58,520 nucleotides of DNA from an uncultured Chthonomonadaceae bacterium (GCA_946479035.1 CAMLDW010000011.1:1-58520); one strand, 5' to 3'; positions 42,726-52,206 are shown, numbered from the stretch's first letter. Notes: generated by a model from the sequence alone, not told the origin. Translations and numbers: made by a program.

Positions 42726-43937
42726 CTACCGGCCGGGCGGCGAGATCGCGATCACAACGGACTTCGTGAACGTCTTCGCCCCAACCGTCACGGTGAACGT
42801 CACCGGGAACTCCCCGGCGGAACCGGCCGGCACGACGATCTCGAGGTTGATCTGCTCGCGCCCGCGCGGGTTGTAGATCAGGATCCTTTGTGGCCCGCCC
42901 TTCTTCATCGCCCAAGTGCGGTCCACCGCGACGTCGTAGCGCCCTTCCACGCGCCCAACGCCGGTCGAGCGCACCAGCAACGAGCCCCTGATTGTCCGCG
43001 CCTCGGGCGTATAAACCAGTTGCTCCGGGAGTTTAAGCTCGAACTCGATCAGATCCGCGATCTTGATGCTCGTGCGCAGGACCGTCTCGCTGCCGTCAGG
43101 GTTCTTCAGCGTTGCGCGCACGATGCGCCATCCCGCCGGCGCCTCAGGAGCAATTTCGCTGCTGTACTCGAACGACGCCTGCCCCTTCCGGTTGAACCCC
43201 ATGAACTCCTTGGTCACGGTCGTCAGGTCGTCCCTGCCCCACCCTTCGCACCGGATCTCGGCGGTGCTGTAGTTGCCTGCGCCGTTAAGCTCGAAACTCA
43301 AGTTGATCTGGTCTTCACGGGCGACCTCGCGCAGCTTTGTCTTCGAATGCCACCCGAGCCCTTCGGGGATCCCTGTCGCTGCGTCGAAGCCCAGCCGCAG
43401 GTAGTGCAGCGCGCGCGGCAAGTAAGCCGGGCCAGCGTCCCCTCCGGCAGGCAGAACGTCCATCAGTACGCCCACCGTCCGCCCTTCCACGATCCGCTCG
43501 GCGTTGAACGCGACGTTCCCCTCCACTGTCCACTTCCCGTCCGCTTCAGAGGCGATCGCGCTCACCGCCTTCGGGCTCGTCCCGGCCCAGGCCGGCCCTT
43601 GCCGCCCCAGCGCCGAGAGCGTTCGCACGGTCACGCTCGCCCGGCCGCCGCTCTCGTGGACCCGGACCTCGCGGTTGTCGTCTCCGACCAGCCAGCCGTC
43701 GCCGTCAAGGTCCAGGTCGATGACGAGGTCCTCCCCGGCGGCCAAAGTCGCGGCGAAGTGGTACGACCCGGGCTCCCACTGGAAGTAGGTCTTCCCCTCC
43801 GCGTCGTCAGAAAAAGGCAGCCACTCCTCGCTGCCGACGTTCCCGTCGATCACCGGCGTCAGCGCCAGCAGCACCGGCTCTTTGGCACTTTGGACTGGGA
43901 CGGAACAAACGACGAGCGCAACAAGGACCGGGACCAT
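42726..43937 (-). CDS. Secreted protein with CBM9/DOMON-like N-terminal domain
   Basis: This 403-residue protein has a signal peptide (residues 1-17) and then LTPVIDGNVGSEEWLPFSDD, the opening of family 9 carbohydrate-binding-like domains. It also carries IDLDLDGDGWLVGDDNREVRVH, typical of their calcium-binding edge (about residues 73-94). The C-terminal half is beta-rich and resembles Ig-like repeats, without enzyme motifs. The ATG lies nine bases after TAGTCT (43947-43952). Role unknown; binding of polysaccharide is suggested only by the first domain. Confidence 0.75.
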   Translation of the reverse strand: MVPVLVALVVCSVPVQSAKEPVLLALTPVIDGNVGSEEWLPFSDDAEGKTYFQWEPGSYHFAATLAAGEDLVIDLDLDGDGWLVGDDNREVRVHESGGRASVTVRTLSALGRQGPAWAGTSPKAVSAIASEADGKWTVEGNVAFNAERIVEGRTVGVLMDVLPAGGDAGPAYLPRALHYLRLGFDAATGIPEGLGWHSKTKLREVAREDQINLSFELNGAGNYSTAEIRCEGWGRDDLTTVTKEFMGFNRKGQASFEYSSEIAPEAPAGWRIVRATLKNPDGSETVLRTSIKIADLIEFELKLPEQLVYTPEARTIRGSLLVRSTGVGRVEGRYDVAVDRTWAMKKGGPQRILIYNPRGREQINLEIVVPAGSAGEFPVTFTVTVGAKTFTKSVVIAISPPGR

Positions 43938-43946
43938 CTTAGTTAC

Positions 43947-43952
43947 AGACTA
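43947..43952 (-). promoter_or_regulatory. -10 element of the CBM9-like gene
   Basis: TAGTCT on the minus strand, nine bases before ATG. It lies downstream of the rplI terminator. Confidence 0.45.
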
Positions 43953-43996
43953 CCGGACCAGCCCGTTCGGTCCGTCGAGATACCCACAAAGTTGAA

Positions 43997-44020
43997 GGGC
44001 GGCCGATGAATCGGCCGCCC
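43997..44020 (-). terminator. Terminator hairpin after rplI
   Basis: A perfect palindrome GGGCGGCCGAT, GA, ATCGGCCGCCC begins 27 bases after the rplI stop and is followed on the minus strand by TTCAACTTTG. Confidence 0.7.
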
Positions 44021-44046
44021 CGTCCATGAACTATCACCGACAAAGA

Positions 44047-44625
44047 CTATTCTGCAGTGACCGGCTCGGGCTCTTTCGGCTCCTCTTCGAACTTGGCCGC
44101 AGCCTTCGCGGCTCCCTTCTCAGGCTTCTCGGTCCTCTCGCCCTTGCCCTCTGCCGCCTTGCGCGCCTCTTCCTCGGCGACCGGGTCGACGACGTCGAGC
44201 ACGACTTTGCAGTCGACGAGGCGGTGCAGGTCGATCTCGATCGAAAAGTGGCCCAGTTGCTTGATCGGCTGCAGGATCCCGACGATCCTCTTGTCCAGCT
44301 CGACCCCGAGCTGCTCCTTGATCGCGTCCGCGATGTCCTGCGAGGTGACCGCCCCAAAGAGCCGCTGTCCGGCTCCGGAGCGCACTTCCATCCGCAGGTG
44401 CTTGCCTGCCAGCTTGGAAGCCGTCTCTTCTGCGGCGGCCTTCGTGTCCTGGAGCTGCTGCTCGATCTTCTTGTTGCGGCTCTCCAGCACCTTGAGCTGG
44501 GACTTGTCCGCGACCGTCGCCATCCCCCGTGGGAAAAGGAAGTTGCGGGCGAACCCCGCCTTCACCCGGACCACCTGGCCCTCTTTGCCCACGTTGGGCA
44601 CCGTCTGTTTCAGGATCACTGTCAT
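44047..44625 (-). CDS. rplI: 50S ribosomal protein L9 with charged C-terminal tail
   Basis: L9 binds 23S rRNA at the base of the L1 stalk. MTVILKQTVPNVGKEGQVV and KAGFARNFLFPRGMA are the N-domain signature, followed by the long connecting helix and the C-domain (LFGAVTSQDIADAI). Ordinary L9 has about 150 residues; this one has 192, the extra part being an Ala/Glu/Lys-rich tail ending in Glu/Pro repeats. GAGGT precedes the ATG. It lies 11 bases after the mlaD stop, so the two may share a transcript, although rpsF/ssb/rpsR are the usual partners. Confidence 0.95.
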   Translation of the reverse strand: MTVILKQTVPNVGKEGQVVRVKAGFARNFLFPRGMATVADKSQLKVLESRNKKIEQQLQDTKAAAEETASKLAGKHLRMEVRSGAGQRLFGAVTSQDIADAIKEQLGVELDKRIVGILQPIKQLGHFSIEIDLHRLVDCKVVLDVVDPVAEEEARKAAEGKGERTEKPEKGAAKAAAKFEEEPKEPEPVTAE

Positions 44626-44635
44626 GGCTACACCT

Positions 44636-46045
44636 CTACTTCTTGATGCCGATGCCGAACGCAGCCATGGGTCGTTGGAAGATCCGCTCGATCCCGAGCC
44701 AGGCGCTTAAGTCCTGGCCGTACTGGTAGGCCAACCTGAAGTCCAACTGCGGCTCGTTGAGCCCGAAGAGGTCGCTGCGCAGGTTCAGCCTCGGCGCAAG
44801 GGCATAATCTACCCCAACCGCCGGTTTTGAGGCATAGACACCGTACCTAAGAGCCATCGACTTGCTCACGTCGCGCCCGAACTGCAGGTTCAGTTTGTTC
44901 GACTCTGCCGCGTCGTAGAGCCCTACTTGAAGCCTCTCCTGACCGAACGGAAAGATCACGTTCAGGTCCGTGCGGAGCCGCCCAGGGTCCGTCTCCCGCA
45001 CCAGGTCGGCCGTGAAGTGGGTGTCGTTGACCAGGCCCGTGCCGCCCGACTTGAATCGCTCGAGCGTCGTCTTGAACGTCTCGATCAGCGAGTCCACCTT
45101 CTCCGCCAGCTCGTTCGCCTTCCGCGCTAGCTTCACCGCCTCGTCCGAGACCGTCACACCGTTCTGGGTGATCGTCTCCGCGTTGCTGGCGATCCGCGTG
45201 CCCGACTCGCTCATCGTCTTTACGTTCGCCAGGGTCTCCTTCATGTTGCTGCGCATCTCTGGGTCGCCGGCCAGCGAGCTCATTTCTGCGACCAGCTTCT
45301 GACCCGACTCCACCGCCGCGTTCAGGTTGTCGAGCAGCTTGACCGTCCGGTCCTGGATGTCGCCGCTCTCCACAAGCTTCCGTACTTGGTAGGAGACGGC
45401 CTGCAGGTTCTCCAGGCTCGTCGCCGTCGTCGCCAGCATCGTCTCGAACTGGTCGGTGTTCCGCGCCAGCAGGGCGTCCATGCGGTCCGCCAAGCCGCCG
45501 AAGCTCGCCGCGGTCTTCTCCGAGCTCCCCATCAGGCTCGTCAGGCTCTTCTTTAGCTCCGGGTCCTGCACGAGCTCCCGAAACGCCACGAGCGTCTTGT
45601 TCAGCTCCTCGACTGTCTTTTCGCTGTTAGGGATCAGGTTCGCCAAGGGCGAGGCGAGCGACCCAGGGATCTTGTCGCCTGGCTTGAGCATCGCCACCTT
45701 CTCCGCGTTCGGCGGAGGCATGATCTCCACCTGTCGGTCACCGATCGAGATGAACGAGGTCGGCAGCACGGCGCGCGAGCCCACAGGGATCTGGTAGTTC
45801 TTTTCCACCGCGATCGTCGCTTGCGCTTGCCCGGCTGTGATCAGCTCCACCTTCGTCACAGCGCCGATCTGGACCCCTGCAAAGAGCACACGCGCTCCTG
45901 GCTCCAGCCCGCCAGCGTTGTCGAACACGACGTAATAGTCGTCCGTCGGCTTTGCGAAAAAGCTCTTCTCAAGCACAGCGTAGGTCGCGACCAACAGACC
46001 TACGAACACCACGACCAGGAGCCCGACCTTCCATGCCGCTTGCAT
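44636..46045 (-). CDS. MlaD-type (MCE) transenvelope lipid-transport protein with C-terminal barrel
   Basis: This 469-residue protein has one N-terminal transmembrane helix (about residues 8-27). An MCE domain follows (about 37-115; FDNAGGLEPGARVLFAGVQIGAV). A long heptad-rich coiled coil spans about 130-340, and the C-terminal 110 residues alternate aromatic and polar residues as in outer-membrane beta-strands (LRTDLNVIFPFGQERLQVGLY, LRYGVYASKPAVGVDYAL, FRLAYQYGQDLSAWLG). The layout matches the transenvelope MlaD described in the diderm Firmicute Veillonella parvula. The ATG at 46045 is six bases after TACAAT (46052-46057). MlaE and MlaF partners are not adjacent. Confidence 0.85.
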   Translation of the reverse strand: MQAAWKVGLLVVVFVGLLVATYAVLEKSFFAKPTDDYYVVFDNAGGLEPGARVLFAGVQIGAVTKVELITAGQAQATIAVEKNYQIPVGSRAVLPTSFISIGDRQVEIMPPPNAEKVAMLKPGDKIPGSLASPLANLIPNSEKTVEELNKTLVAFRELVQDPELKKSLTSLMGSSEKTAASFGGLADRMDALLARNTDQFETMLATTATSLENLQAVSYQVRKLVESGDIQDRTVKLLDNLNAAVESGQKLVAEMSSLAGDPEMRSNMKETLANVKTMSESGTRIASNAETITQNGVTVSDEAVKLARKANELAEKVDSLIETFKTTLERFKSGGTGLVNDTHFTADLVRETDPGRLRTDLNVIFPFGQERLQVGLYDAAESNKLNLQFGRDVSKSMALRYGVYASKPAVGVDYALAPRLNLRSDLFGLNEPQLDFRLAYQYGQDLSAWLGIERIFQRPMAAFGIGIKK

Positions 46046-46051
46046 AAGCAC

Positions 46052-46057
46052 ATTGTA
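46052..46057 (-). promoter_or_regulatory. -10 element, leaderless promoter of mlaD
   Basis: TACAAT on the minus strand, GTGCTT, then ATG. Confidence 0.65.
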
Positions 46058-46347
46058 GCGTCACCCTTCGCGCCAGGGTTGCCCGCCCATCTGTCGGTCG
46101 GGTACCTAGACCAGCCGGTAAACTTGCCTAGTCGGCGTTGGGCTCGTAAAGACATCTCCGGTCTGAGTCCAATGGCTGGGTGAGCCGACAATCTGGAACG
46201 GTGCCAGGCTCCCGGGGATTCTAGGCACTGGGATGCACCAGGCTCAAGATGCACGTCTAATAAGTACGATCCGGGGCCCAAAGGCCGCGGCAGAGGAACA
46301 GGCGGACAGGCCGGCCAGTCTCCCGAACTGAGGAATAGGACAACAGT
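46058..46347. other. Intergenic region between mlaD and clpC
   Basis: About 290 bases without a convincing gene. It must hold the mlaD upstream region and the clpC promoter. TACGAT at 46265-46270 is a possible -10 for clpC. I see no CtsR-like direct repeat, CIRCE element or known riboswitch. Confidence 0.4.
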
Positions 46348-48846
46348 ATGTGGCAGAGGTTTACAGAAAGGGCCCGTAAGGTCGTCTTCTACGCGCAAGA
46401 AGAGGCGCAGAAGTTTGGCGAGGGCTACGTCTCGACCGAGCACCTTCTCCTCGGGCTCGTGAGGGAGAGCGACAGCGTCGCCGCTCGCGTGCTTGAGCGC
46501 CTCGGTGTCAGCCTCAGCCGCATCCGGGCCGAAGTCGAAAAGCAGCTTCCGCGCGGGGACGCGCGCCCCAGCCAGGACATGTCGCTCACGCCGCGCGCAA
46601 AGCGCGTCATCGACCTCGCCTACGACGAGGCCCGCAACCTCAATAACAACTATATCGGCACGGAGCACCTGCTGCTCGGCCTCATCCGAGAGGGCGACGG
46701 CCTTGCCGGCCGAGTGCTCGCAAAGCTCGGCGTCGAGCTCGACCGCGGGCGACGCGAAGTGATGGCGCTGCAGGACAACGACGTGCAGTCCCGCGGCTCG
46801 TCGCGACAGGGCGGCGGCAGTACCACCGCGATCAAGACCCAGACCCTCGACGAGTTCGGGCGCGACCTGACTGAACTGGCGCGCGAAGGCAAGCTCGACC
46901 CGGTCGTCGGCCGGCAGTCCGAGATCGAGCGCGTCATGCAGATCCTCACACGCCGCACGAAGAACAACCCGTGCCTCATCGGTGAGCCCGGCGTCGGAAA
47001 GACCGCCATCGCCGAAGGCCTCGCCCTTCGCATCGTCAGTGGAGACATCCCCGACCTGCTCAAAGACAAGCGCATCGTCGCGCTAGACCTCGCTGGCCTC
47101 GTCGCAGGTACCAAGTACCGCGGCGAGTTCGAAGAGCGCATGAAGAAGGTCATGGAAGAGGTCCGCAAGGCCGACGGCCAGGTAATCCTTTTCATCGACG
47201 AGCTCCACACCCTCGTCGGTGCAGGCGCCGCAGAGGGCGCGATCGACGCCAGCAACATCATGAAGCCCGCGCTCGCGCGCGGCGAGCTCCAGTGCGTCGG
47301 CGCCACCACACAGGACGAGTTCCGCAAATACATCGAGCGTGACGCAGCCCTCGAGCGCAGGTTCCAGGCCGTCAAGGTCCGCGAGCCGAACGTCGAAGAG
47401 GCGATCGACATCCTTAAGGGGCTGCGCGAGCGCTACGAGGCGCACCATAACGTCGAGATCACCGACACCGCGCTCGTCGCCGCCGTCCAGCTTTCACAGC
47501 GCTACATCACCGACCGAACCCTGCCCGACAAGGCGATCGACCTCGTGGACGAGGCCGCCAGCCGCGTGCGGCTGCAACAGAGCCTCCCGCCCCTCGAGGT
47601 CCGGCAGGACAAGACCAAGCTCGGAAAGCTGCGAAGCGAGTTCGACCACATCAACCGCCACGCGCCCGACAGCAAAGACGCCAAGAAGATCGAAAAGGAG
47701 ATCGAAAACCTCGAGAACAGCATCGCTGAGCGCGAGGAGGCCTGGCAGGCAGAGACCAAGCCCGACGCCATCGTCGGCGAGGAGGAGATCGCCGCGATCG
47801 TCCAGAGCTGGACCGGCATCCCTGTCACGCGCCTGGTCGAGGCAGAGAGCCAAAAGCTCCTCCGAATGGAGGACGACCTCCACAAGCGCATCATCGGACA
47901 GAAGGAGCCCGTCTCCGCCGTCGCGCGCGCCATCCGCAGGTCCCGCAGCGGGCTCAAGGACCCCAAGCGCCCGATCGCCAGTTTCATCTTCCTCGGCCCC
48001 ACAGGCGTCGGAAAGACCGAGCTCGCCAAGACCCTCGCCAGCTACCTCTACGACAAGGACTCGAGCCTCATCCGCATCGATATGTCCGAGTACATGGAGC
48101 GGTTCGCCGTCAGCAGGCTGGTCGGCGCGCCTCCGGGCTACGTCGGCTACGACGAGGGAGGCCAGCTCACCGAGCAGGTCCGCCGCAACCCGTACGCAGT
48201 CGTGCTGCTCGATGAGATCGAGAAGGCGCACCCCGAGGTCTTCAACCTGCTCCTGCAGGTGATGGAGGACGGCCAGCTCACCGACAGCCAGGGCCGGACC
48301 GTCGACTTCCGCAACACGATCATCGTCATGACCTCGAACGTCGGCGTGCGTCCCATCGCGCTCGAGAAAGGGCTCGGCTTCCGCGACGTCAAGGACGACC
48401 CGAACGACCCCAAGGTCTACGAGACGATGAAGAACCGCATGCTGGAAGAGATGAAGAAGACCTTCCGGCCAGAGTTCCTCAACCGAGTGGACGAGGTCAT
48501 TGTGTTCCAGCACCTCACGCGAGACGAGATCCTGGAGATCGCAGAGCTCTATCTCAAGCGCGTCAACGAGCAGGCCAAGGAGCTCGAAATCACGATCCTA
48601 CTGAGCGACAAGGTCAAGAACCTCCTCGTCGATAAGGGGTACGACCCGAACCTCGGCGCCCGCCCGCTCCGCCGCGCAGTGCAAAGGTTTATCGAAGACC
48701 CGCTCAGCGAAGAGCTCCTGCTCTCGCGCTTCAGCCCGGGCGACACGGTGCTCGCCGATTTGGACAGCGAGGGCAACATCCTCTTCAAGCGCAACGAGGC
48801 GCTCACAGAGCCAGCCAAGGCAGAGTCCAAGCTAAACCCGAACTGA
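46348..48846 (+). CDS. clpC: ATP-dependent Clp protease ATP-binding subunit ClpC
   Basis: ClpC unfolds proteins and feeds them to ClpP. The 832 residues comprise the Clp N-domain with two repeats ([20 protein letters not shown], ...[16 protein letters not shown]) and AAA-1 with Walker [15 protein letters not shown] short middle region with a UVR-like helix ([15 protein letters not shown]) follows, then AAA-2 with Walker [13 protein letters not shown] and the conserved [14 protein letters not shown] loop. The short middle domain separates it from ClpB. A GAGGAATAG stretch lies before the ATG. No clpP, mcsA or ctsR is adjacent. Confidence 0.96.
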   Translation: MWQRFTERARKVVFYAQEEAQKFGEGYVSTEHLLLGLVRESDSVAARVLERLGVSLSRIRAEVEKQLPRGDARPSQDMSLTPRAKRVIDLAYDEARNLNNNYIGTEHLLLGLIREGDGLAGRVLAKLGVELDRGRREVMALQDNDVQSRGSSRQGGGSTTAIKTQTLDEFGRDLTELAREGKLDPVVGRQSEIERVMQILTRRTKNNPCLIGEPGVGKTAIAEGLALRIVSGDIPDLLKDKRIVALDLAGLVAGTKYRGEFEERMKKVMEEVRKADGQVILFIDELHTLVGAGAAEGAIDASNIMKPALARGELQCVGATTQDEFRKYIERDAALERRFQAVKVREPNVEEAIDILKGLRERYEAHHNVEITDTALVAAVQLSQRYITDRTLPDKAIDLVDEAASRVRLQQSLPPLEVRQDKTKLGKLRSEFDHINRHAPDSKDAKKIEKEIENLENSIAEREEAWQAETKPDAIVGEEEIAAIVQSWTGIPVTRLVEAESQKLLRMEDDLHKRIIGQKEPVSAVARAIRRSRSGLKDPKRPIASFIFLGPTGVGKTELAKTLASYLYDKDSSLIRIDMSEYMERFAVSRLVGAPPGYVGYDEGGQLTEQVRRNPYAVVLLDEIEKAHPEVFNLLLQVMEDGQLTDSQGRTVDFRNTIIVMTSNVGVRPIALEKGLGFRDVKDDPNDPKVYETMKNRMLEEMKKTFRPEFLNRVDEVIVFQHLTRDEILEIAELYLKRVNEQAKELEITILLSDKVKNLLVDKGYDPNLGARPLRRAVQRFIEDPLSEELLLSRFSPGDTVLADLDSEGNILFKRNEALTEPAKAESKLNPN

Positions 48847-48916
48847 GCGCCTGGCTAACGGGTTCACGCTTCAAAAAACGACCCCCTCGCCCGAAAAAGG
48901 GGGCCAGTAACCTCCG

Positions 48917-49663
48917 CTAACCGCTCGCAGCCTGGTCGCGCCCCACGATCACGAACTGGTACACCCACCCCGCGACGACCGCGCCGGTCACAGGGCCGAC
49001 CAAGTAGACGAACATCTGCCAGTACAACGACATCGTCCCGTTCGTCGCCACGTCAGCAAGCATCGCGGGCCCGAGCCAGCGCGCTGGGTTCAGCGCACCG
49101 CCAGTGAACGGCCCGATCGCAAGGATCCCCATCGTCACGGCCAGCCCGACGAAGAGCCCGCCGGTCTTTGGAGCGCGCTTGTCGGCCATGGTGCCCAAGA
49201 CGGCAAACGCCAAGTAGAACGTCGCGATCGCCTCCAGCACCCAGCCCGAGAGCGCTGCCGCCCGCTCGTCGATCACGTCGGGCGATAGGATCGCGCTCAC
49301 TTGCGGAGTGCCGGCCAACAGAGTCTGCGCGCTCGAGATCATGTTCGGCCCGTCGTAGAGGTGCACCATGCGCACCATCCCCGCCGCAGCGAAACCAGCC
49401 GCGATCTGCACGATGATGTAGCACAGCGCGTCCATCCCTTTGATCTTGCGCGTCATCAGCATCGCGAGCGTGATCGCGGGGTTTAAGTGCCCGCCGCTGA
49501 CCGCCATCGTTGCGGAAGCGAGGATCCCGATCGCAAGCCCTTGCGCAAGTGCGATCCCCACGAGCCCACCCGGCACCCCTGAAAGGTGGTGGATAGCGTA
49601 GATCCCTACCCACACCAGCGCAAAGGTCCCCACAAACTCGGCAACGTACGCTTTGACGTTCAT
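48917..49663 (-). CDS. MIP-family aquaporin/glyceroporin
   Basis: This 248-residue membrane channel has six transmembrane helices and both pore NPA motifs (GGHLNPAIT at about residues 57-65 and GGALNPARW near 188-196). The spacing and small residues around the second NPA suggest a water channel (AqpZ/AqpN type) rather than GlpF, which carries a longer loop and Asp after NPAR; this is a moderate inference. AGGAG lies eight bases before the ATG. It is the last gene of the minus-strand run beginning at 56959, although the 34-base gap to the previous gene leaves room for its own promoter. Confidence 0.92.
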   Translation of the reverse strand: MNVKAYVAEFVGTFALVWVGIYAIHHLSGVPGGLVGIALAQGLAIGILASATMAVSGGHLNPAITLAMLMTRKIKGMDALCYIIVQIAAGFAAAGMVRMVHLYDGPNMISSAQTLLAGTPQVSAILSPDVIDERAAALSGWVLEAIATFYLAFAVLGTMADKRAPKTGGLFVGLAVTMGILAIGPFTGGALNPARWLGPAMLADVATNGTMSLYWQMFVYLVGPVTGAVVAGWVYQFVIVGRDQAASG

Positions 49664-49697
49664 AGATTCGGCTCCTGAGAGAAGGACGGAACAGGCC

Positions 49698-50702
49698 TCA
49701 GCAGTTTGGCACTATGTTCGGCCCAAAGTTAGCTTCGTAGTACCTCAACACGTTCGTCCCAGGCTCAACGACCTTGTCGATCCTCTCGAACACGTCCGCG
49801 TCGAGCTTCGTCTGGCACGCCCTCACGCCCTCCTCGAGCTGCTTGGTCGATCTTGCGCCGATGATCGGCGAAGTGACGCCCGGCTGGCCTGCGACCCACG
49901 CGAGCGCCATCGCCGTCATTGAAAGCTCGCACGAGTCCGCTATCTTCTTCAGCTTCTTCACGACGGTGATCGTCGCCGGGGTGACGCGCCCCATCGGGTC
50001 CGACTTCGAATAACGCCCCTTCCTTGGCTTGCCCTCCAGGTACTTTCCGCTCAACTGTCCGCCCGCCAGCGGCGACCAGGGGATCACCGCCCAACCGTAC
50101 GTGAGGCAGAACGGCAACAGGCCGCGCTCGATGCGCCGGTCCAGCAGGTTGTAGGGCGGCTGCTCGCTCACGAAACCACTGACCCCGAGCGAACGAGCGA
50201 CGTAGTGCGCCTCCGCCGCCTGCCACCCCGCGAAAGTCGAACATCCCGCGTAACGTATCTTCCCCGCGCGCACCAGGTCCTCCAGCGCGCGCAACGCCTC
50301 GTCGATCGGCACCGAAGGCTGCGGCCGGTGCAGCTGATAGAGGTCGATCCAGTCGGTGCCGAGCCGCTTGAGCGACGCCTCGCAAGCTTCGATGATGTGC
50401 CGCCGCGTGTTCCCCCACGCGTTCGGGTCCGTGTCGCTCATCTTTCCGTGGCACTTCGTCGCGATGACGAGAGAAGCGCGCTTCCCTTTCATCCACTTGC
50501 CCAGGATCTTCTCGCTCGTGCCGCGCGCGTACACGTCTGCAGTGTCGAAGAAGTTGATCCCGAGCTCGAGCGCCTTGTTCGCGATCTTCACCGCCTCCTG
50601 CTCGGTCGATCCCCAGTCTCCGGGCTCCCAACCGAACGTCATCGTGCCCAGACAAGGGTTGCTCACTTGGACGCCCGTGCGCCCGAGGCTCCTCGTTTCC
50701 AT
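49698..50702 (-). CDS. Aldo/keto reductase
   Basis: This 334-residue NADPH-dependent oxidoreductase has the (alpha/beta)8 barrel of the AKR superfamily. The catalytic tetrad is visible: Asp in FDTADVYA, Tyr in VYARGTSE, Lys in IATKCHGKM and His in YQLHRPQP. The C-terminal coenzyme site SPIIGARSTKQLEE is typical. It is closest in style to YajO/Gpr-like reductases. The ATG at 50702 lies 10 bases after the GYF gene stop; the frame upstream overlaps that gene and is not coding here. Confidence 0.93.
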   Translation of the reverse strand: METRSLGRTGVQVSNPCLGTMTFGWEPGDWGSTEQEAVKIANKALELGINFFDTADVYARGTSEKILGKWMKGKRASLVIATKCHGKMSDTDPNAWGNTRRHIIEACEASLKRLGTDWIDLYQLHRPQPSVPIDEALRALEDLVRAGKIRYAGCSTFAGWQAAEAHYVARSLGVSGFVSEQPPYNLLDRRIERGLLPFCLTYGWAVIPWSPLAGGQLSGKYLEGKPRKGRYSKSDPMGRVTPATITVVKKLKKIADSCELSMTAMALAWVAGQPGVTSPIIGARSTKQLEEGVRACQTKLDADVFERIDKVVEPGTNVLRYYEANFGPNIVPNC

Positions 50703-50712
50703 CCCGCTCTGT

Positions 50713-51216
50713 TTACCTGATCGGCCTTGCCGAACTTGCGAGCCCCACGAAGAACGCGATGACGAGAGCCAGGTTCCCCACGCCGCCGACGCACGCCAGC
50801 ACGATCCCCACGATCGCGTGCGTCTTTCCATGCACCGCAGGGTTTTCCTTGTGCCTATTGAGCCCGCGCACCGACTTGACGATCGCAAACGGGGTCGCGG
50901 GAAGCCCGATGCAACAGAGCAGCGACGCGAACCCCAAATAGTAGCCCCAAAGCGCGTCCGGGTTTCCCGTCGGGATCATCGCGCTGCCAGCCGAAGCCCC
51001 GGACGAGGTGGCGGACGACGGCGGCTGCGAATAGTCGTGCCCCACGTAGTGTGCCTTCAGCTCCGGGACCTCGCCGGCCCTCCACGTCTGGCCGCTGGCC
51101 AGGTCCCGCACGGGCGCGTTGGGCGGCAGAGTGCCCGCCCGCACCCACTCGATAATTGTCGAAAGCTCGACCGGGCCGTGCTCCTCACCGTCGGGTCCGG
51201 CAACGAAATAAGCCAT
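50713..51216 (-). CDS. GYF_2-domain membrane protein with DUF4190-like region
   Basis: This 167-residue protein is a paralogue in layout of the 8492-9040 gene. Residues 1-55 are a GYF_2-like domain (MAYFVAGPDGEEHGPVELST). A Ser/Ala linker follows, then two transmembrane segments with a polar loop (RGLNRHKENPAVHGKTHAIV), as in DUF4190 proteins. It is translated between the thioredoxin/NodB fusion (six bases upstream) and the aldo/keto reductase. It probably mediates contacts at the membrane; nothing enzymatic is visible. Confidence 0.83.
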   Translation of the reverse strand: MAYFVAGPDGEEHGPVELSTIIEWVRAGTLPPNAPVRDLASGQTWRAGEVPELKAHYVGHDYSQPPSSATSSGASAGSAMIPTGNPDALWGYYLGFASLLCCIGLPATPFAIVKSVRGLNRHKENPAVHGKTHAIVGIVLACVGGVGNLALVIAFFVGLASSARPIR

Positions 51217-51222
51217 CGCTCG

Positions 51223-52206
51223 CTAGCGCGGAGTTTTACCTTCTGCGACCGGGAGCTTCTCAAACGAGTATCCGAGCCGCCGCGCGCCTTCCGCGAGAAC
51301 CGGAACAAGCTCGACCGTCTCTGGCACGCCGGCGTGTAGCTGGATCACAGCGCCCGGCTTCAACCGCGACATCACGCGGCGGCGAAGTTCGTTCAAGCCA
51401 GGGCGCTGGTAGTCGTAGGGATCCACGAGCGGCGCCGCAAAGGCGTGCCCCGCAAAATCCGTCACTTTGTTCGACCCGACTCGCCGCAGCCACTCCGGCG
51501 TTGCGCCCAACGTCTGCGCCAGCCAGTCCCGGCACCGCTCGGGGTCCGAGCCCTTTTCTTCGTGCTTCCAACAGTGGACGGCAAGCTCGTGTCCGTCCAT
51601 AAGAGTGCGGCGCAGCAAAGGCTCTTGGCCCACGGCGCTCTCACCGACCACGAAGAACGTCGCCGCTACATCGGCCCCCCTCAGCGCGTCCAAGAGCTCC
51701 GTGTTCCCGGTCGGCGCAGGAAAGTCGTCGAACGTCAGATAAAGCACACCCTTGTGCGAAGGCGTTTCCTCCAGCGCTCCCTGCACGGCGCGCACGATGT
51801 CGTCGCTGAGCGAAATCCCATACCCTGCCCACACGACGACCCCTGCTCGGTCGAGCACCAGCGTGTAAGGAACGCGGTCGATACCATGCCGCACAGACCA
51901 CTTTCCGCCGACGTCCGTGAGCTTTTGCGACCAGTCTCCCTTCTTGTCGACGTCGGTCCAGTGTCCGTCCACAGAGACCGCGACGAAGTCCACCTCCTGC
52001 CCCTTGCAGCGCGAGCGCGCCGTCGTCAGCCGGTCGCTCTGCGTCTTCCACGTGTCGCACCAGTATGCGAAAGCGCACAGCACCGTCACGCGTCCGGGGT
52101 TCCACTCGTACACCGGCCCGTCGAGAGCGGGCATCGCGAACGGCTCGACCGAGTCGCCCGGCACCGGCGAGGGCAGCAACAGCGCGAGCATGAACGCGGC
52201 CGTCAT
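51223..52206 (-). CDS. Thioredoxin-like domain fused to NodB polysaccharide deacetylase
   Basis: This 327-residue protein has a signal peptide, then a TlpA/AhpC-like thioredoxin fold (about residues 20-150; VTVLCAFAYWCDTWKTQSDR). The active site reads WCDTW, so only one Cys of CxxC remains. A NodB deacetylase follows from about 155: YLTFDDFPAP (metal Asp), a GHELAVHCWKHEE segment with the metal His pair, and AVIQLHAG near the end. NodB enzymes remove acetyl groups from chitin-like or peptidoglycan sugars. Its ATG overlaps the macroglobulin stop as ATGA, so the two are tightly coupled. Confidence 0.85.
   Translation of the reverse strand: MTAAFMLALLLPSPVPGDSVEPFAMPALDGPVYEWNPGRVTVLCAFAYWCDTWKTQSDRLTTARSRCKGQEVDFVAVSVDGHWTDVDKKGDWSQKLTDVGGKWSVRHGIDRVPYTLVLDRAGVVVWAGYGISLSDDIVRAVQGALEETPSHKGVLYLTFDDFPAPTGNTELLDALRGADVAATFFVVGESAVGQEPLLRRTLMDGHELAVHCWKHEEKGSDPERCRDWLAQTLGATPEWLRRVGSNKVTDFAGHAFAAPLVDPYDYQRPGLNELRRRVMSRLKPGAVIQLHAGVPETVELVPVLAEGARRLGYSFEKLPVAEGKTPR

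Noticed and set aside
48877..48906. Terminator after clpC
   Set aside because: Only a 6-bp CCCCCT/AGGGGG stem with a long A-rich loop is possible; too weak to call.
50703..50888. Longer N-terminus for the aldo/keto reductase
   Set aside because: It lies inside the GYF gene in another frame and has no AKR character; METRSLGRTG is the family start.
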